Made by a program: the position numbers and the translations under genes. Positions 33,226 to 43,100 of a stretch of 64,000 nt of DNA are shown here, piece after piece. The DNA is from Chondrilla cf. caribensis (Eukaryota; Porifera; Demospongiae; Chondrillida; Chondrillidae). Location of the stretch: positions 1,784,523 to 1,848,522 of the forward strand of contig OZ026564.1 in the NCBI GenBank assembly GCA_964020155.1, read 5' to 3'. Numbering within the stretch: position 1 is the stretch's first letter; every line of letters starts with the position of its first letter. Under the pieces are notes generated by a model. It saw only the letters and a program-made list of their open reading frames with translations, was not told the origin of the DNA and did no database searches.

Positions 33226-34200
33226 CGTGTGTGTACCTATATCTTTGGCAATATGTTGAGCATTTTCATAACTGACACAGTTCCTGCCTTCTTGTCTCAA
33301 ATCCCCTTTCAAACCGACAAGGATGATGGCTGTATCTGGGCAATAGTGGCTAATTTCTGGGTGCCACTTGTGCCGAATGTTCTGAAAGGAGTGGTCGTTG
33401 GATATATCAAAACAGACAAGAAAGACATCTGTTTGAGGATAGGAGAGTGGGCGGAGCCGATCATAGTCCTCTTGACCAGCTGTAGTGGGATAAATACACA
33501 ACATGACAACTGTTGTATACATACTGTTAAGTCAAAGCCTTGAAGTAGCACATGGGAGTCGAGTAGTACATGCATATCCATGTACGTACTTATGTATGTG
33601 TATGTACACAGGCACACACACACAATATCAATCATACAAGTGCATATAATATGTATATCATCACCATGGTAATGACATAGACACTCTAAACTAACGTTAG
33701 TCTAGAGTGTCTATCGTAATGGGTACCACAACCATGATCATGAACATAAATGACATTCTAGGTCTATGGATTACATTCAATCTCTTAATCATGTACAAGA
33801 AAGAAAACAGAAGATGGAACTGGTTCGATTAAATATCAATCGTCATACACATAGTCGTGAATCTGATTATTTCGATGTGTCTTGCACCATAGACCCTTAA
33901 GGATCTATGCTTGCACCAAGGGCTGAATCCATACAACCACCTCGTTGCATACTATACAATTATCCCGAATTGTCCTAGTCGTGGTAGTCACCATACGCAC
34001 TCACCGGTATCCCACAGGGAGAGGGTATAAGGTTTGTTATTCCGCAACACTTGAGGCGCGTAGTTATCGAAGACTGTTGGAACGTAGTCTCTAGGGAACG
34101 ATTTATTGGCAAATCGAAGTTGAAGACATGTCTTTCCTACAGCTCCATCTCCAACGACAACCACTTTTAGGTAACTCATGTGAGCCATGAAACCTCTCAA
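27409..34200 (-). CDS. RhoBTB: RhoBTB-B: Rho GTPase with BTB domains
   Basis: Eight exons: 34200-34005, 33479-33237, 32950-32815, 32343-32140, 31346-31167, 30033-29613, 29034-28815 and 27710-27409. The sum is 1902 nt (633 aa). All introns are GT-AG and phases agree. Residues 12-190 are a Rho domain: P-loop GDGAVGKT (17-24), switch [19 protein letters not shown], and G5 ECSAL. G4 is LKGD rather than the TKxD of canonical Rho proteins. A basic [10 protein letters not shown] and an acidic/proline linker (PPPPELPK) follow. BTB 1 is split by an insert (about 205-400), then BTB 2 ([19 protein letters not shown] onward), a BACK-like tail, and a C-terminal CMIM, a CaaX-type box. RhoBTB proteins are atypical GTPases that recruit cullin-3. 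An in-frame ATG at codon 8 is an alternative start. Confidence 0.93.
28135..28641. mobile_element. 507-bp pogo-like MITE in RhoBTB-B intron 7
   Basis: The element starts CAGTTATAACGAACTCGC and ends GGATATAACAAACCC-complement followed by GAGTCAACTG, and TA flanks both sides. RhoBTB-C keeps the empty site (TTTATACACAATATCC near 56580), so insertion followed the duplication or was specific to this copy. Its interior (28325-28470) contains a decayed LINE-A 5'-module sequence (GGCTTAGAAGAACCTTCGCTG and TTTTTTCGCGCAATATAT). Confidence 0.85.
28713..28772. repeat. (CA)n microsatellite, RhoBTB-B intron 7
   Basis: A short pure CA run preceded by TACACACA-like units. The equivalent in RhoBTB-C (56596-56628) is about half as long. 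Confidence 0.95.
33089..33233. repeat. (TG)n microsatellite at the RhoBTB-B exon-2 donor
   Basis: About 145 bp of TG with TT and CG interruptions. On the transcript it is (CA)n beginning a few bases after GATATAG/gtacacacac. RhoBTB-C has a purer 139-bp tract at the same place. Confidence 0.97.
33674..33715. mobile_element. 42-bp palindromic insertion with GTAAT duplication
   Basis: GACATAGACACTCTA pairs with TAGAGTGTCTATC around CTAACGTTAG, and GTAAT flanks both sides. RhoBTB-C intron 1 has the uninterrupted CATGGTAATGGGTACC, which identifies this as an insertion into GTAAT with a 5-bp duplication. Confidence 0.85.
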
Positions 34201-35377
34201 TCTGTATAACGCGAGGAAACTTTGAGCGCAAACACGTAGGCATACATCGCATACATTCGCCGGCCATTATAAAAGGAGCGTTTGCACTAAATATAGTAAC
34301 GAAAGATACTATAAATAGCCGACTAAAAATAGAATTACGTCATACCAGTACATTTTTAGCTTAGGTATCGTTTGTACGTATAATGTACATAATATACTAC
34401 TGTATTGCATCTGTATACCACGCACAATAATAATACCATGTGACATACGTATGTAGTTAGTCCCCAATATTTGCTTTCAAAAAAGCTGGGGAGATCAAGG
34501 AGTTTGGTGGATTAACTGGATATCATCAGTACAGTATATCATCTGTACAGTATGTTGAACTGGGAAATTTTAGGATAATGAGAAGAGTTTGGTGGGTGAA
34601 GCAGCAGTAGATCAAGGTCAGAGGTCTGTGAGATGGACTAATATGCTCCCATACAAATACAGTGGAACCCACTTAAGACCACCTCAGTAACAAGAGCAGT
34701 GGTATCACTATTTCACAGCCCTACAACACTCCGCATTGTATTACTCTGTACACTTTGAACATTAGGACCTGCATCACGTTGTAAACAAGACCTCTTAGAC
34801 ATCGGTGGTCACAATTTTAAGATTCCACAACACGCACGTGCTATTGGTTGCATGAGAACGAAGCCAACATGTCACATCCACCTGTCCCACATGAAGCAAG
34901 TGGCATACACACCTGGTGATGGGAGAGTTGATAAAACTGGTGAGAATGAAAAAGCACAAGTTGCTTTGGGTTGACATACATTAGAAGCCTGTGTAGTTTG
35001 TTTCTATGGATTGATAACTCAATTGCACTTTTACACTCTTGCATGCAATAATATGCATGCATGCACATACACAATAATATTACATTCATACATAAGTATA
35101 TACATACTATACCATATGTACATAAGTATGCACTTATGTATGCATATAAATACAATCACACATATATTATATATACATAGATACCTACAGTATGTACATA
35201 CTGTATGTACTTATATATACATATACTATGCCATATAACAACAAGTATGCACATATGTACATACATACATACAAATACATTCACACATTTATACATAGAT
35301 ACATATGTATGTATGTATATACAGTATATGCATACATATAAGTACATATGTGCATACATACATACTATTACTAACAT

Positions 35378-35499
35378 GTAATAGCTTGAGTATCTCTTGA
35401 GAAGCTGTAGCGGATACAGACACCTTTGCCGAATTGATACTGAGGGCAAAGCTGTCAGTATATCCGCTACAGCTTCTCGAGAGGTACTTTAGCTATTAC
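35378..35499. repeat. Foldback element with GTAATAG/CTATTAC termini
   Basis: The left arm GTAATAGCT...GAGAAGCTGTAGCGGATA pairs with TATCCGCTACAGCTTCTC...AGCTATTAC. The stem is about 45 bp around a small loop. Other foldbacks at 7318, 8149 and 8268-9295 share the GTAATAG end but have unrelated stems. Confidence 0.85.
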
Positions 35500-35853
35500 A
35501 TACAACATTCATGTACACATATACATAATATATGTATACATGCATGAGCACATATGTACATACAGTAAATTCAAACATGGCTTCCACTCGACAGACTCAC
35601 ACCGCTATATCTCAAGTGTACATGTTTAGAAAAGACAGCTTTGTACTGCTACTACTGTGTTCAGTGACATGCATACGTAGGTTAAACTCTTATAGATTCC
35701 TCCAAATGGTGAAAATTATACATATGCTTATATATGTGAGGTCCATGAACAGGGTTGAAAACCTGAAACACTGAAACCGGATTTCACACATGTTGTAAGA
35801 CAAAACAAAACTACCATCTCAAACTTCACCATCACTGTCACTATTGATGATCA

Positions 35854-35995
<142 letters not shown>

Positions 35996-36300
35996 GAGTG
36001 TGTTGTATGTCTGTATACGATGAACAACAAAACAAGAAAGTGTACACTGCATGGTTCAGTGATGATGGCATACCAGAAGGGTTGTTTCTAGCAAACAGGA
36101 ATATCACAGACAATTACAAGGATTATGATAATTCATTGTTATCGTGGGACAACATCCAAGTGTGACAGAATGTACTAATCAATAATATCGCTCAAGCATA
36201 ACCAATCAAAACAAAGCACATTACACCAAGTGTAAAGAATGATAAAAATTCTATTTAATTATCACCTATTGTTATTAATCATGGATTTAACACATTACAA

Positions 36301-36500
36301 NNNNNNNNNNNNNNNNNNNNNNNNNNNNNNNNNNNNNNNNNNNNNNNNNNNNNNNNNNNNNNNNNNNNNNNNNNNNNNNNNNNNNNNNNNNNNNNNNNNN
36401 NNNNNNNNNNNNNNNNNNNNNNNNNNNNNNNNNNNNNNNNNNNNNNNNNNNNNNNNNNNNNNNNNNNNNNNNNNNNNNNNNNNNNNNNNNNNNNNNNNNN
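36301..36500. other. Assembly gap (200 N)
   Basis: Exactly 200 N, typical of an arbitrary scaffold join of unknown true length. The left edge is RhoBTB 5' flank and the right edge is the 3' part of LINE-B. The missing 3' exons of AF-E, if they exist, could lie here. Confidence 0.99.
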
Positions 36501-38311
36501 GAACAAAGTTTCAAGACAATGGGATTCTTGTGAACAACTAGACAAAACTATGTCACAATAATCATATGAAGGCAAAATATAGGAGTAGAAGAGAACGAGG
36601 GAGAAACCAAGAGAGCCTTCTAAAGAAGGTTTAGACTGCGTGTCATCTTACCACAAATCATGTCAATGTGATCCCTCCAAGTTAGAGTTTCATTTATGAC
36701 AACACCAAGATATTTGAAGATCCTGACTTGTTCAACTGTCAAACCATCAATGTTAAGTTCTAAACCAGTATCTAGAGTTAATTTTCTGCGAGAAGAATGG
36801 AGAAGCATGTACTTTGTTTTGGACATGTTTAACTTACGTAAGCCCATTCTTTGCCATCCACAAGTTAGCTAGGTTTAGACACAATTGGAGGAATGAGTTA
36901 AAGGAAGTAAGACAGTTACTAATGACATAGTTAGAAGTGTCATCGGCAAAACGAACAGTGGAATAAGAAAGCAAAGCAGCAGGAAGATCATTAATGAAGG
37001 TGGAGAATAGAATGGGGCCATGTACAGAGACTTGGGGAACACCAGAAGTGAGAAAGCCAGAAGTAGAAAAGGAGTCACAAACACAAGTAACTTGAGAATG
37101 ATTCGATAAATATGATTGAAACCAGGAAACAGTGGAAGGGGAAAAAACAAGCTGAGGGAGTTTAGCTGGAAGAAGATCATGATTGACTGTGTCAAAGGCC
37201 TTAGTAATATCTAGGAATACAATACCCACATATTGCTTTCTATCTAGTGCTCTGTACCAATTACATCTAAGCAATGTAGAAGAAGGGTTTGCGTGGAGTA
37301 TGAGGGACGGAAGCCTGATTGGTATATTGAAAGTTTATTATCATTTGAGCGCAGATAAGTCTAACTGTTGTTGGACAAAGTTTCTCAAGAAGTTTGCTAC
37401 AGTTTGCTAGGGAGCAGAGAGATGGGCCTGTACTTGGATGGAATGGTATACGATCACCACCTTTATGCAGCGGTTTGACCCAAGTGCGCTTCCATGGTTC
37501 AGGGAATGAAGAAGATGTAAAGGATGAATCAAGAATAGTACTAGGTGTAGCAGTAGTAGCAGATGAAGGATTGACAGGCTATAAGAGCTGAAGGCAGAAT
37601 ATTATCAAGACCAGTAGAACATTTGGGTTTGACAGGAGCAAGAGCATCTTCACACCAAACAGGAGTTGTTGGGATAAGAGACAAAGTAGAGGTAGAAGGT
37701 GGCGCATGTGGTGGGGAAGGAAGAAGAAGGGTATCGGAACTTGAGGAAGAGACTGCAACAAAGTGTGTGTTGAGGGTATTAGCAATTATGGAAGATGAAT
37801 TTGTGCAAAAGAAGACCAGTTGTCAGAAGTGGTAGATGAAGTACCCACAAGCTTGAGAGTATTCCATAGTGTGGTTGGGTGTACCTTGTTAATGAGTAGG
37901 CGATCAGAAAATACTCTTTTTTAGCTTTACGTTTTGGTCCTGTTACCCGGTTGCGCTGAGCTTCCCATGAAACTGCTAAATGATTCTGGCGAAACAATCT
38001 AAAAAGTGCATTACGCCTATCCATCTCATCTCTAATAGATTTAGTTATCCAGGGAGCAGGGTTCCTCTTCACACAAGCTGTCTGGGGTGCATGACTATTT
38101 AACACTTCACTAACTTGATCATCTGGGTTTGCAAAATTTGATATGTTAATGATAGACCAGGGTACAGTTGCAAAATCTTTCTCAAAGCTGGATTAACAAA
38201 AAGTTGTGAAGGAACGACAAGTGACTGAGGAAGGAAGATGTTTGGGTACATTACAATCAACACTAAGAAGGATAGGTGAATGGTCGGAGATGAGCGAGTC
38301 TGTAACAGAAA
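36501..38311 (-). pseudogene. LINE-B, 3' part: CR1/Jockey-like reverse transcriptase, broken
   Basis: Read from 38311 leftwards it encodes the end of an APE endonuclease (SVTDSLISDHSPILL), a connector (NPAPWITKSIRDEMDRRNAL) and RT motifs FLDITKAFDTVNHD, SGVPQ.S, FADDT and FKYLGVVI, then DYCDIV close to the gap. The order and FADD-type catalytic box fit the CR1/L2/Jockey group. Several frameshifts separate the pieces (for example near 37600-37780 and 38100), so it is dead. It runs into the gap. Its 5' part is at 44393-45284, displaced by the LINE-A insertion. Confidence 0.85.
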
Positions 38312-38575
38312 CAAGTAATTCGAGTTTAAAAACTCGTGGGGCTGCCGCCCCCCGCACTCGAATTACTTGGCGTCTTTGTTAGGCTTAGAAGAACCTTCGC
38401 TGAAGTTATTACGTTTGGCGGAGCTTCAGCGCACGAATTCTAGCTCAATTTCAAATTGTCAGCGTTCGAAATCGGCCATCTTTATTTCGCGCAATATAAA
38501 TTCTAATATAAATTCATTGTTGCGGTTACGCATAGGAACACATATTATATATATATCATATCATATTCATGACGA
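38312..38575 (+). promoter_or_regulatory. LINE-A 5' module with terminal hairpin
   Basis: CAAGTAATTCGAGT (38312-38325) and ACTCGAATTACTTG (38356-38369) are perfect 14-bp inverted arms around a GC core GGGGCTGCCGCCCC. The module then runs to the CGCAATATAAATTC and GCGGTTACGC segments and an AT-rich end. It occupies the 5' UTR and so should hold the internal promoter. It recurs in the window near 11192, 22912, 25797, 28325, 43990, 45370, 48240 and 53318/54208. Confidence 0.75.
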
Positions 38576-38588
38576 TTGGCGGGAAAAG

Positions 38589-40172
38589 ATGGCGGATTCG
38601 TACGTAGAGCAAGAGATTTTGGAAGATCTGCAGGGCGATTACGAACCACAATTAGCAACGGATCTTACACGTAGCCTTTTTAATACGGGCATGAGCACGG
38701 AAGATGGAAGAATCGATGGTAATTTCATGGAAACTGATTTATCGCGGGATTCTCTATCGGAGGAGGGAGATGCCGATGACGAGGACTCGGATGAATGGTG
38801 TTACGTAGTTTGTGGCTCGGCGCGGGGGAGATTGTGCTGGGAGAAGCTAGGGGATGGGCGCAGTAAGTGTATCAGATGGGGTAATGACTGGGTCTCCCCT
38901 ATAGAGTTTGAGAGAGAAGGCGGGAAGGGGAAGGCAAGAAAATGGAAGCACTCTATTAGAGTAGTAGGAGGAGACCCACTAGGGAAAGCGCTGGTCCTGA
39001 GGCAGAATTTGTTAAGGCAGGCTGTGACAATGCCAGTGCAGAGGCAAATATCACTAAATTCCTGTGCGGTCCGGGGGGAACCTGAGGCTGACCGGGGGTT
39101 GGGCACACTGGATCCGGAGTATAGAGATGGGCCAGCAGACACTGAGCCTAGCTTACAGGAGGAGACAGCCAACCAGTCAGGGACAAGTACCAGGGTGTCC
39201 ATGGAGCTATCTGAGGATGTCCTAGGTAAGGGACCTACTGGGTGTGGGACTCATGCGGATCTGTCCGACTTTGGCCTGCTGGCAAGCTCCAGACAGTACA
39301 ATGGTGAAGGTGTTAGCCCTAGTGTTGCGGAACCTGGCGTCACAGTCCTAACTGATGATAATCTGCTGAGGATGGAAAAGCGTGTAGCTGCCTTGGAAAA
39401 TGAGTTAGTGATGCAACGTAAAGTAAATGATATGTTGGAATTTAGATTGAAGCAACTAGAAAAGGCCCTCAAAGGTAGGGTAGAGGTAGGTAGCACTGGT
39501 GAAGGGGAGGTACCTAGATCAAAGGCCGGCCCAATATCGCCCCAGCTCTCCAAGTGTATGAACGTTCCATCGGGTCATAAGTCATCCGTGCGTGCAGCTG
39601 AAGTTGAAAGTACAGAGGTTCGAAAAGGGAGAGGTAAGTTACATGGTAAGTTACAGAATGTTCAGGCTGTTCTGCACAGTACAGATGATTTGCAGACTTC
39701 GGTGAGCACTAATGGCAGTCACAGTAAGGGTACCAGTGAGGAATCTGAAAGAGGAAGCAATGAGCAGACTCAGAAGAAGCCGGAAAGAAGTAAGGAAGTG
39801 GAAACTAGGAAAGTCGAATGCAGAAGCCATGATGCAGGGAGGAATGGATATAACCCAGGGAGCCACTACATTAAGAGACGGAAGGTATGGGGGACAAGAA
39901 GGTCTGTAACAGTAGAGTCTGTGACGAGAGAGATAGAAAAAATAGTAGGGTCAAAGGGTGAGATAAATGTGAGGAGAGTGGAATTTAACAATGAGAAGGG
40001 AGTTAAGTGGTGGTTCTGGGTAGAGGGTGAAGAGAGAATCCTTCAGGAACTGACCTTAAAATGTGACTGGGAACATTGGGAGCTGCAATCCATGCCTTTT
40101 TTAGGAAATGCCAGAGTCAGAGTGATACCGAAGAGGGGAAGAAGCCCCATGGGGAGGGGGGTGAAGACCTAA
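38589..40172 (+). CDS. LINE-A ORF1: SAND-like domain, coiled coil, basic C-terminus
   Basis: 527 aa from MADSYVEQ. This start is chosen because the upstream in-frame 74 codons lie in the repeated 5' module. Residues 68-135 match a SAND domain in order: VVCGSARGRL, KCIRWGNDWVSPIEFE, GGKGKARKWKHSIRVVGG; ARKWK stands where SAND proteins have KDWK. SAND domains bind DNA in metazoan chromatin regulators. About 254-297 is a leucine-rich coiled coil (MEKRVAALENELVMQRKVND), expected to drive multimerisation. The C-terminal 85 residues (from WGTRRSVTVESVTREIEKIV) have alternating strand/helix character and may be an RRM-like nucleic-acid-binding unit. ORF1 proteins normally package the retrotransposon RNA. 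TAA overlaps the ORF2 ATG. Confidence 0.85.
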   Translation: MADSYVEQEILEDLQGDYEPQLATDLTRSLFNTGMSTEDGRIDGNFMETDLSRDSLSEEGDADDEDSDEWCYVVCGSARGRLCWEKLGDGRSKCIRWGNDWVSPIEFEREGGKGKARKWKHSIRVVGGDPLGKALVLRQNLLRQAVTMPVQRQISLNSCAVRGEPEADRGLGTLDPEYRDGPADTEPSLQEETANQSGTSTRVSMELSEDVLGKGPTGCGTHADLSDFGLLASSRQYNGEGVSPSVAEPGVTVLTDDNLLRMEKRVAALENELVMQRKVNDMLEFRLKQLEKALKGRVEVGSTGEGEVPRSKAGPISPQLSKCMNVPSGHKSSVRAAEVESTEVRKGRGKLHGKLQNVQAVLHSTDDLQTSVSTNGSHSKGTSEESERGSNEQTQKKPERSKEVETRKVECRSHDAGRNGYNPGSHYIKRRKVWGTRRSVTVESVTREIEKIVGSKGEINVRRVEFNNEKGVKWWFWVEGEERILQELTLKCDWEHWELQSMPFLGNARVRVIPKRGRSPMGRGVKT

Positions 40173-43100
40173 TGGATATAGGGGAAGCTAGGCATGGGGA
40201 GTTGGTAGGTAATACAAGGATGATTAATGGAGGCAGTAGTGACTATAGTAAGAAAATAGGTCAGAATATCATGATTAATAGGCTTGATAGTGTAGGCTCT
40301 AGAGCCAAATATTGTAAAAGGAGAAAAAATGTTACAGTAGATATTAGAAATAAGGATTACATTGATGTTATATGTTGGAATGTGGAAGGGTGGTCAAATA
40401 CTAGGAATAAGGGCGACAATAAGGTCCGTGGGGTAATTGAGGATGATTATAGACAGGCGGTGGTAGATTACTATAACCCTGACCTGCTAGTATTGACAGA
40501 GACATGGCTAGGACTAGGAGAAAGTGCTTTCCTACCAGGATATACATGGATTGGCAGGAACAGAACATCGTTAGATGATAGGGCCGTAAGGGGTTCGGGG
40601 GGAGTTGGAGTATTTGTAAGAGAGAGTCTGGTGGAGCAAGGTTTTGAAATGGTGGTGATAGATGATTCGATTGAAGATGTTTTGTGGGTGGAGCTTAAGA
40701 AAAAGAATGATCAACTCATAGGAGAGGGTTTGATTTTATGTATCTGCTACATTCCTCCAGAACTATCAGGTCGGAATGTTAATGTAGAGGAAATTTACGA
40801 AAGAATAGGGGAACAAATTTTGAACTATAAGGAAATGGGAAGGATTATTTTGTGTGGGGATTTCAATGGGAGATGTGGTAGCTCTCAAGAAAGTGTGGTT
40901 GCAGATTTTGGGGTAGAGATTGTGCAGGAACGAAAGGTTGTTGATTTGGTTAAGAATTACAGTGGGCAGTTATTAATGGAATTAATGCAGGATCATAATT
41001 TGTGTATGTTGAATGGGAGAGGAAATGACAACTCCAACAATTTTACATGTATTTCAGGGAGAGGAAAATCTGTAGTAGATTATTGCATTACACAGATAGA
41101 TAACATGAATGATTTGAAGAATTTTGAGGTAGTAACAATGAATGATTTCTGTGAAATTAGCAATAGAGATATCCTAACTAGGAAGCCTGATCATTCACTT
41201 CTAAGATGGGCCATCGTAGTTTCAGATAGTGTTAGAGATAGGAATGAGTCTTTGGATGATGAAAACACTATGAACAAGATAATCTGGACCTATCCAAACA
41301 ATAATGAGGAAGAATACTTGGAACAACTGCAACCTAAACTGAAGAATTTGGAAAATAAGTTAGGAAATAACATGGGTGCTATTAACATTGATGAAATGTA
41401 TGAGGAGTTTTGTGGGTCTGTTTTTGAGTGCTTGGAACGCAAGCCAATTAAGCCAATTAGCAAGAGAAGGTTGAGGAAGAGTAAACCTTGGTTTAATAGA
41501 GATTTGTGGAGGTTGAGGAAAGAATTCCATGGTGCGGAAAGAAAATGGCTAAAAGGGAAAATTGAAAGGAGGAAGTATATACAAAGTAGAAATGAATATA
41601 AGAGGGAGGTTGAAAAGGCTAAGCATGCTTTCGAGAAGGATCTATGTGCTGAACTAGATGAATTGGAGGGGAGAAATCCTAGTAAATGGTGGAAGAAGGT
41701 CAAGGGGCTTATGGGTAATGATAAATATAAGGTGGATTTTAATAAGGTAGTAGATTGCAGGGGCAACTTAATTGAAGGGAAGGACAAGGTTTTTGATATT
41801 TGGACGAGTCATTTCAATGAGCTGCTGAATAATCAAGATGATCAAAATAATAATACAAGAGATACAGATTCTGAATTAGATGTAACAGGTGGTAGTAGGG
41901 GAAAATTTGATGAGTTAGATAGGCCACTAGATAAAGAGGAGGTAGAGAAAGCTATTAGAGACGTGCGTCTGAATGCGGCTCCAGGGCAAGATATGATTAT
42001 AGGAAAATGGGTAAAAAATGGGGTAGTAACAGATTTCACCTTCAAGTTTTGTGAGAAGTGTTTAGAGTTAGGTCAGATTCCCAATGCCTGGAGAAAGGGT
42101 TATATTGTGCCAATTCCTAAAGGGACTTCAAAAGGTGTGCCAGACCCTAGAAAATTTAGAGGCATTAGTGTACTTTCGGTTGTATATAAGATATTCTGTA
42201 CAGTTGTGAAAAATAGGCTCATTGAGGTAGCAGAATCAAATGGGTTATTATGTGAGGAACAGAATAGTTTTAGAAAGGGTAGGGGGTGTGTAGATAATAT
42301 TTTGATGTTATCGTTGCTGGGATCAAAGTACTCGAAAGTAGGGGATGGTCTAAGGTGTGGCTTTATTGATTTACAGAAGGCATATGATTCAGTCAACAGA
42401 GACAAATTATGGGATAAGTTGGGGAAAATGGGAATCAAAGGCAAATTGTTAGAATGTATGCAATCGATTTATGAAGACGTGACATGTACTGTGAAGCTTG
42501 GGGAGGAATGTGGGAAGTCTTTTTGTGTACAATCTGGCCTACGCCAAGGATGCGTACTATCTCCCTTGTTGTTTAGTTTGTATATAAATGAATTACCACA
42601 ACTTTTAAAAGATAATGGGCTTGGAGTTAAAGTGGATGAAGTTACAAAAGTACCAGGGCTATTATATGCAGATGATCTTGCAATTTTTGCTGATAGTGAT
42701 GATAATTTGAATAAAGCTTTTGATGTGGTTAATGAGTGGTGTAAGGTTTGTGATCTGAAAGTGAATGTTGAGAAATGTAATGTAATACATTTTAGAAGGA
42801 AAAAGACAGAACAAACCAGATGTGTCTTCAAAATTGGAGAACAAATAATTCAGACAACACAATCTTACAAATATCTTGGGGTAGTATTGAATGAATTCTT
42901 AGAAGACAAAGCAATGATTAGTGAGGCATTGAATAAGGGAAGGAAGGCTTTATACGAGGTAATAAGAATGAAAAGACAAATAGGACAGATAGGATGGAGG
43001 TCATTTTCCAAATTATTCATGAGTCTAGTTCTACCAAGTATGATGTATGGTTGTGAAGTGTGGGGGTTAATGGGAAAGCATGGTAAACAATTAGAAAGAG

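Noticed and set aside
34795..34977. 60-codon frame conserved in two RhoBTB 5' flanks
   Set aside because: The sequence is simply duplicated DNA. The third copy near 6300-6480 has an internal repeat that changes the protein, and no domain is recognised.
38367..38588. N-terminal extension of ORF1 starting at 38367
   Set aside because: These codons lie in the repeated 5' module, which recurs without ORF1. The ATG at 38589 is the first outside the module and gives a typical acidic N-terminus.
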